Shown here in pieces: positions 59,923 through 64,000 of a DNA stretch of 64,000 nucleotides. The first letter of the stretch is position 1. Each line of letters opens with the position of its first letter. The stretch is from assembly GCA_030690895.1 (NCBI GenBank), contig JAUYFQ010000020.1, positions 1 to 64,000 on the forward strand. The letters are read 5' to 3'. A program made the position numbers and the translations under genes. A model generated the notes under the pieces. It was given only the letters and a program-made list of their open reading frames with translations. It was not told where the DNA came from and ran no database searches. This stretch comes from Sulfuricellaceae bacterium. Lineage in GTDB: Bacteria; Pseudomonadota; Gammaproteobacteria; Burkholderiales; Sulfuricellaceae.

Positions 59923-60969
59923 TTGGAAATAAAGGCAATGAATTTGAGCGGGCAGGCACCGGGCGGCAAGAGGCAACGCTTGGCGGAAGCCTTGCCCCTG
60001 GATACTCCGTATGTGGTTCAAATATTCCCCGTGTATTCATGCAATTTCAAATGCGGGTACTGCATTTTTTCCGTGGACAAATCCGAGCGAGGTTTTTTCT
60101 CCGACAAGAACCTGATGGACTTTGAACTGTACCGGAAATGTGTGGATGAAATGTCGCACTTCCCCTCCAGGATCAAGGTGTTGCGTTTTGTCGGTGTTGG
60201 CGAGCCGCTGCTGCACAAGAAAATTGTGGACATGGTTGCCTACACGGCAGAAAAACAGATTGCGCAGACCATCGAAATCGTCACCAATGGCGTCCTGCTT
60301 GAACCGCCCATGGTGGATGCCCTGGTTTCAGCTGGCCTCGGGCGATTGGTGATCTCTATCCAGGGGACCAGCCAGGAGAAATACCGGGAGGTTGCCGGTG
60401 CAAATGTCGATTTTTCCCATTTTCTGAATAATCTGGATTATTTGGTCAAGAACAGGAAACAGTTACATGTCTACATCAAGATTGTTGACACGGCACTTGA
60501 TGGAGAAGAGGACAAAGAAAGGTTTTTTGAGATTTTTGGCGGCCTGTGTGACTCGATCGCAATAGAAAATACGGTGCCAATTCACAAAGCGATTGATTTT
60601 TCAAATATCCTGGCCGACAGAGAAAATGCGCTCACGCAATTTGGTCTGCCAATCGAGAATGTCGCTATCTGTCCCCAAGCTTTTTTCCACATGCAGATCA
60701 ATCCGGATGGCAAGGTCGTGCCCTGTTATTCATGGGATTATCCTGCCATCCTCGGCGACAGCAATATCGAAAACGTGGTGGATATCTGGAATGGAGAAAA
60801 ATTTCGCGCTTTCCGGCGTGCCATGCTCGATGGTGTGGCGAGCGCATCGAGTGTCTGTATCGACTGCAACATCATCAAGTACCGCTGGTTTCCGGAAGAT
60901 AATCTCCTGGATGACGCAGAGCGGCTCAAGATCCTGTATTCCCGTGCGGACGAGAACTTGCCATCGTGA
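59923..60969 (+). CDS. Radical SAM/SPASM protein
   Basis: A 348-aa protein with CxxxCxxC at Cys40, 44 and 47 (YSCNFKCGYCIFS) and a C-terminal SPASM domain (CPQAFFHMQINPDGKVVPC...FRRAMLDG...CIDCNIIKYRWF). SPASM enzymes modify peptides or act on sugars with auxiliary Fe-S clusters. The TTG start at 59923 has GGAG seven bases upstream; an ATG at 59938 is the alternative. It is followed by, and overlaps, the small transporter. Confidence 0.86.
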   Translation: MEIKAMNLSGQAPGGKRQRLAEALPLDTPYVVQIFPVYSCNFKCGYCIFSVDKSERGFFSDKNLMDFELYRKCVDEMSHFPSRIKVLRFVGVGEPLLHKKIVDMVAYTAEKQIAQTIEIVTNGVLLEPPMVDALVSAGLGRLVISIQGTSQEKYREVAGANVDFSHFLNNLDYLVKNRKQLHVYIKIVDTALDGEEDKERFFEIFGGLCDSIAIENTVPIHKAIDFSNILADRENALTQFGLPIENVAICPQAFFHMQINPDGKVVPCYSWDYPAILGDSNIENVVDIWNGEKFRAFRRAMLDGVASASSVCIDCNIIKYRWFPEDNLLDDAERLKILYSRADENLPS

Positions 60970-61298
60970 TGAAAAGCTACCTCTATCTGACAGTGTTCTG
61001 GTTGATGCAGGTTGTTGCACAGATTCTGTTCAAATGGGGAAGTGTGTCTGAAACCCGTTGGCTGACGGGTTTTATAGTGGGTAACCTGTTTGGCTTTTCC
61101 AGTATCTGGCTGCTGATGCTGGTTTACAAGGTGATGAACCCAAACGTGGCGCTGGCCATGGCGACGGCGGGCGCTTTCCTGTTCGGGCAGATCGGTTTGT
61201 CTGTGGCGTTCAAGACACAGTTGAGTCCATGGCAAATGCTTGGTGTGCTATCCATTGTCGTCGGAGTTGTCATGCTTGCCATGGGACAACGCGAGTAA
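60966..61298 (+). CDS. Small EamA/EmrE-like membrane protein
   Basis: A 110-aa protein with four predicted TM segments (YLYLTVFWLMQVVAQILF; FIVGNLFGFSSIWLLML; VALAMATAGAFLFGQIGL; MLGVLSIVVGVVMLAMG). It resembles half-size DMT-type transporters such as ArnE/ArnF, which flip lipid-linked sugars. In this context it may help export a lipid-linked intermediate. The start is GTG at 60966 or ATG at 60969. Confidence 0.8.
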   Translation: MMKSYLYLTVFWLMQVVAQILFKWGSVSETRWLTGFIVGNLFGFSSIWLLMLVYKVMNPNVALAMATAGAFLFGQIGLSVAFKTQLSPWQMLGVLSIVVGVVMLAMGQRE

Positions 61299-62387
61299 AT
61301 GCGAAACAAATTGATGGCACCTGCCCATGGGGTATCCAATCCCCTGTCGCTGGATCTGGATCATATACTCGCCCATACCGAGCCCGGTTGGGATGAGCTG
61401 AGGGGAGGGCGCCTTTTCATTACAGGCGGCACCGGCTTCTTTGGCAAATGGTTTCTGGAAAGTTTCATCTGGGCGAATGAGCGACTGAACCTGAAGGCAA
61501 AAGCCCTTGTCCTGACGCGAAACAACATGCGCCTGCGCAGCGAAGCTCCCCACCTGCTTGGGAGCAGACACGTCGAGTTCCTCCATGGGGACGTACGCAA
61601 TTACGAATTCCCCACAGGGACGTTTTCTCACATCATTCATGCGGCAACGACTTCAGCTGAGGAAACATTCAATAATGAACCCGCTTTGGCGAAGTATGAA
61701 ACCATTGTGGATGGAACGCGCAGAACACTTGAATTTGCAGCACGATGCCATGCCCAGAAGCTTTTGCTTACCAGTACAGGTGGCGCATACGGCCCACAAC
61801 CAGATGATGTGATGCTGATGCCCGAAGATTTTAACGGCGCGCCTGATATCACGCGTCCTGTTTCCTCGGTACTGGGCGAAGCGAAACGCGTGGCGGAGTT
61901 ACTTGCAAGGATTTATAGCGAGTCACACCAATTTGAGGCAAAAATCTGCCGATGCTTTACCTTCATCGGGCCATATCTTCAACTGGACATCCACTACGCG
62001 GCCGGCAACTTTATCCGGGACGCGCTTCGAGGTAACCCCATCCATGTGCGCGGGGATGGCTCTGCTGTCAGATCCTTCTTGTATGCGCCAGACCTGATGA
62101 TCTGGCTTTGGACCTCGCTTTTTCGGGGGACTTCAGGCCGCTTGTACAATGTTGGATCGGAACGTGCGATCAGCGTCGGTGAATTGGCGTCAATGATTGC
62201 AAAGATTTCCGGGTCACAGGTCATTTTCGAGAATCGTGCGATTGATTTGCCAACATCAAGCTCTGCCCAATATGTGCCTTCCGTACACAGAATTACCAGT
62301 GAATTGGGCGTCAGTGAGTTAATCAGCCTTGAAGAATCGATAAAGCGTACCTTGTCGTTTTATCGGGGGCAGTTCTCACCCAACTGA
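61299..62387 (+). CDS. NAD-dependent epimerase/dehydratase family protein (SDR), atypical active site
   Basis: A 362-aa extended SDR. The Rossmann motif is FITGGTGFFGKWFLES, followed by FSHIIHAATTSAEET and LLLTSTGGAYGPQPDD (Ser/Thr of the triad). In related enzymes the catalytic Tyr and Lys come in Y-G-E-G-K-R-V-A-E; here the codons read VLGEAKRVAELL, so the Tyr is Leu while the Lys remains. It may use another general acid, be inactive, or have changed chemistry. It could be the 4-ketoreductase/epimerase step of the CDP-sugar pathway, but this is uncertain. Confidence 0.85.
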   Translation: MRNKLMAPAHGVSNPLSLDLDHILAHTEPGWDELRGGRLFITGGTGFFGKWFLESFIWANERLNLKAKALVLTRNNMRLRSEAPHLLGSRHVEFLHGDVRNYEFPTGTFSHIIHAATTSAEETFNNEPALAKYETIVDGTRRTLEFAARCHAQKLLLTSTGGAYGPQPDDVMLMPEDFNGAPDITRPVSSVLGEAKRVAELLARIYSESHQFEAKICRCFTFIGPYLQLDIHYAAGNFIRDALRGNPIHVRGDGSAVRSFLYAPDLMIWLWTSLFRGTSGRLYNVGSERAISVGELASMIAKISGSQVIFENRAIDLPTSSSAQYVPSVHRITSELGVSELISLEESIKRTLSFYRGQFSPN

Positions 62388-62397
62388 GGGAAACAAA

Positions 62398-63315
62398 ATG
62401 CTTCGAAATTTTTACTCGACGGATCACGCGCCTTACTACATCTTTGCGCTGGATTACATTCAGCAGTCCGCCGGCATTCGCGCCTTGCATTACCTTTGCC
62501 ACGCGCTCAACGAGAGTGGCCTTGAGGCTTATGTGACCTGCGAGGAAAGTGGAACCGTGCCGCATCTCAGGACGCCCGCGTTAACCCCTGAGATCATGGC
62601 TCGGCACCATGTCACTGGCAGGAAACCTATTATGGTTTATCCCGAGATTGTGTCCGGGGACCCGCTTGCTGCGGGTGGTATTGTCGTACGATGGTTGTTG
62701 AATAAACCCGGACTTATAGGTGGCGACACATCTTTCCCAGAAGATAATCTGATTTTCACCCATGACCAGAACTACCTTCCATTTGGGTGGAATTGCGAGA
62801 CATTACATATTCCAACGTGTGATATGTCGATCTTTAACAACGAGAATAACGAGCATGACGATAAGCGCGATTTGGTTTGTTTTTATGCTCATAAATACCT
62901 GTCGCATGGTGGGCAACTGACTGACCATATTAAGGATGCGGTCAGTCTGTGCAAGGATCAGATACTGACTCATGCTGAGATAGCGGCAATACTGCGGCGC
63001 TCCAAAATCTTATACATATATGAACCCACGTCACTTCTTTCGGAAGCGTTGCTGTGCGGTTGTCCGGTGTCAATCATTACCACAGATTATTGGCGGAGCA
63101 CTATGGCAAATGGTTCGTATGTGGCAGATTGGGGGGTGGCCATGAATAGCAGTTCAGAGTCGCTTGCTCTCGCGAAAACGAATGTCCATCGCTATCGCAC
63201 CTTCTATGAGAATGTTATATTGAAGAATGCTTGGATTCAGCTTGATCGCTTCGTAGAACTGACTCAGGCTACAGCCAAGTTACGCCACATATCCAATAGC
63301 GCTGTCTCGAAGTGA
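62398..63315 (+). CDS. Glycosyltransferase-like protein (GT-B type)
   Basis: A 305-aa protein. The N-terminal part has a Rossmann-like beginning (DYIQQSAGIRALHYLCHALNESGLEAYVTCEE). The second half looks like the sugar-nucleotide side of GT-B enzymes (AAILRRSKILYIYEPTSLLSEALLCGCPVSIITTDYW). No catalytic motif is clear. It overlaps the converging GT41 gene at its 3' end by 52 bp. It is probably a transferase for the island's glycan. Confidence 0.75.
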   Translation: MLRNFYSTDHAPYYIFALDYIQQSAGIRALHYLCHALNESGLEAYVTCEESGTVPHLRTPALTPEIMARHHVTGRKPIMVYPEIVSGDPLAAGGIVVRWLLNKPGLIGGDTSFPEDNLIFTHDQNYLPFGWNCETLHIPTCDMSIFNNENNEHDDKRDLVCFYAHKYLSHGGQLTDHIKDAVSLCKDQILTHAEIAAILRRSKILYIYEPTSLLSEALLCGCPVSIITTDYWRSTMANGSYVADWGVAMNSSSESLALAKTNVHRYRTFYENVILKNAWIQLDRFVELTQATAKLRHISNSAVSK

Positions 63316-64000
63316 TAGGCAAAGCGCTTGCTATCCATGATTGGTGATGCCGTTACCTGTTGCCGCAATCCATCGCGAAGCTGGGCCAGACGATGCAGAT
63401 CTCCCGCATGGGTTACGGCCAGCGCTACATAATCGTCACTATCGCTGGCAACCCATTCCGTTAAGCCAGCGTTCATCAGAATCCCTAACCCCTGCCGGGA
63501 CAGGAAATCCTTGCCCACCAAAGTTAGCACCGGCACTCCCATCCACAAGCTTTCAACACTTGTCGTTCCACCGGGATAGGGAAAAGGATCCAGCGCAATA
63601 TCTACCCGATGGTAGGCCGACATGTATGTCGTGCGTGGCTCGTGACCTTCCAGAACAAGTCTGCCTGCATTGATGCCATGCCCTGCAAAGCGTTCAATGG
63701 TGTGTTGCCGGACTGTCGTTTCGTCTAATTGCCGGGATTTGAGGAATAACCGACTGTCGGGCACGGATGCGAGCAGATGTGACCATACGGCTACAACGTC
63801 ATCGTTCATCTTGGTCAGGTTGTTAAAACAGCCGAACGTCACATAGCCGTTGGTGAGCGCAGGCAAGGGGGACACTTCCAGAGCGATCCCTGGCGGCGTG
63901 AAACAGAGTCGGGTTTCCGGCAAGCGCCAAATTTTTTCTGTGAAACGGGCTTCTTCAGATTCTGGCAATGTCCAGGGATCTGCGATGAGGTAGTCGATTT
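63264..64000 (-). CDS. SPINDLY/O-GlcNAc-transferase-like protein, GT41 (partial)
   Basis: The frame is open past the window end, so only the C-terminal ~245 residues are visible. These are the GT41 catalytic half: EKIWRLPETRLCFTPP, YVTFGCFNNLTKMNDDVVAVWSHLL, SRLFLKSRQLDE, HRVDIALDPFPYPGGTTSVESLWMGVPVLTL, ending in the usual helix. In full-length enzymes TPR repeats precede this. GT41 proteins transfer sugars to Ser/Thr, and in flagellated bacteria can modify flagellin; that use here is inferred from position. Confidence 0.87.
   Translation of the reverse strand, partial: IDYLIADPWTLPESEEARFTEKIWRLPETRLCFTPPGIALEVSPLPALTNGYVTFGCFNNLTKMNDDVVAVWSHLLASVPDSRLFLKSRQLDETTVRQHTIERFAGHGINAGRLVLEGHEPRTTYMSAYHRVDIALDPFPYPGGTTSVESLWMGVPVLTLVGKDFLSRQGLGILMNAGLTEWVASDSDDYVALAVTHAGDLHRLAQLRDGLRQQVTASPIMDSKRFAYHFETALLDMWRNLAVA

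Overview
The window is a gene-dense stretch of a betaproteobacterial chromosome. The rnfABCDGE-nth cluster, DksA, a polar-type flaG-fliD-fliS-fliT flagellar block, full-length single-chain PurL, and the DUF1841/DUF3025 pair suggest the Nitrosomonadales/Gallionellales/Sulfuricella area. That placement is inferred from gene content and family resemblance; the sequence alone does not fix a genus. Most of the window is moderately GC-rich, with a clearly AT-richer patch at about 51.0-54.2 kb.

Layout. 0-6.6 kb: the tail of a YhaN-like ATPase, a 178-bp hairpin repeat, mltD, the NAD(P)HX repair gene, and a membrane HEAT-repeat/glycosyltransferase pair. 6.8-7.5 kb: a Phd/VapC-type toxin-antitoxin pair. 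7.5-12.8 kb: purL and a membrane acyltransferase. 12.9-19.2 kb: an accessory patch around guaA with an HNH nuclease, brnA beside a frameshifted brnT, a periplasmic beta-carbonic anhydrase, a solitary HicB, an XRE regulator, a C-terminally cut N6-methylase, and a HEPN/MNT pair. 19.2-25.9 kb: guaB, a small lipoprotein, tRNA-Ser(GCU), ilvE, a diiron protein, a peroxiredoxin, a CbbY-like phosphatase and dksA. 26-32 kb: the complete Rnf electron-transport operon ending in nth. 32-36.4 kb: FIST, DUF1841, DUF3025, VapD with its partner, and an MscS channel. 36.5-40 kb: fliT, fliS, fliD, flaG and a short flagellin with a good sigma-28 promoter.

From 40.2 kb to the end lies a carbohydrate island next to the flagellin gene. 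It starts with rfbF-rfbG-rfbH, which make a CDP-3,6-dideoxy-4-ketohexose. A NeuB-type synthase fused to a cupin, an acetolactate-synthase-like TPP enzyme, a radical SAM enzyme, an unknown protein and a HAD phosphatase follow. After these come glycosyltransferases, a hexapeptide acetyltransferase, a ROK kinase, a Nudix hydrolase, a small EmrE-like transporter, an SDR and a GT41 (SPINDLY-like) transferase. Five radical SAM proteins sit within about 14 kb. The likely overall role is to build and attach an unusual glycan, plausibly on flagellin, but that link rests on gene position only.

Two signals stand out beyond gene calls. (1) A palindromic repeat family is inserted in frame inside protein genes: the HEAT protein, rnfG and the extreme N-terminus of nth carry the same element read in the same frame, and a related larger insert sits inside purL. 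(2) A family of long imperfect hairpins (25.3 kb and 49.4 kb, with a looser relative at 0.4 kb) shares a short conserved core, while the paired stems differ in sequence but remain complementary.
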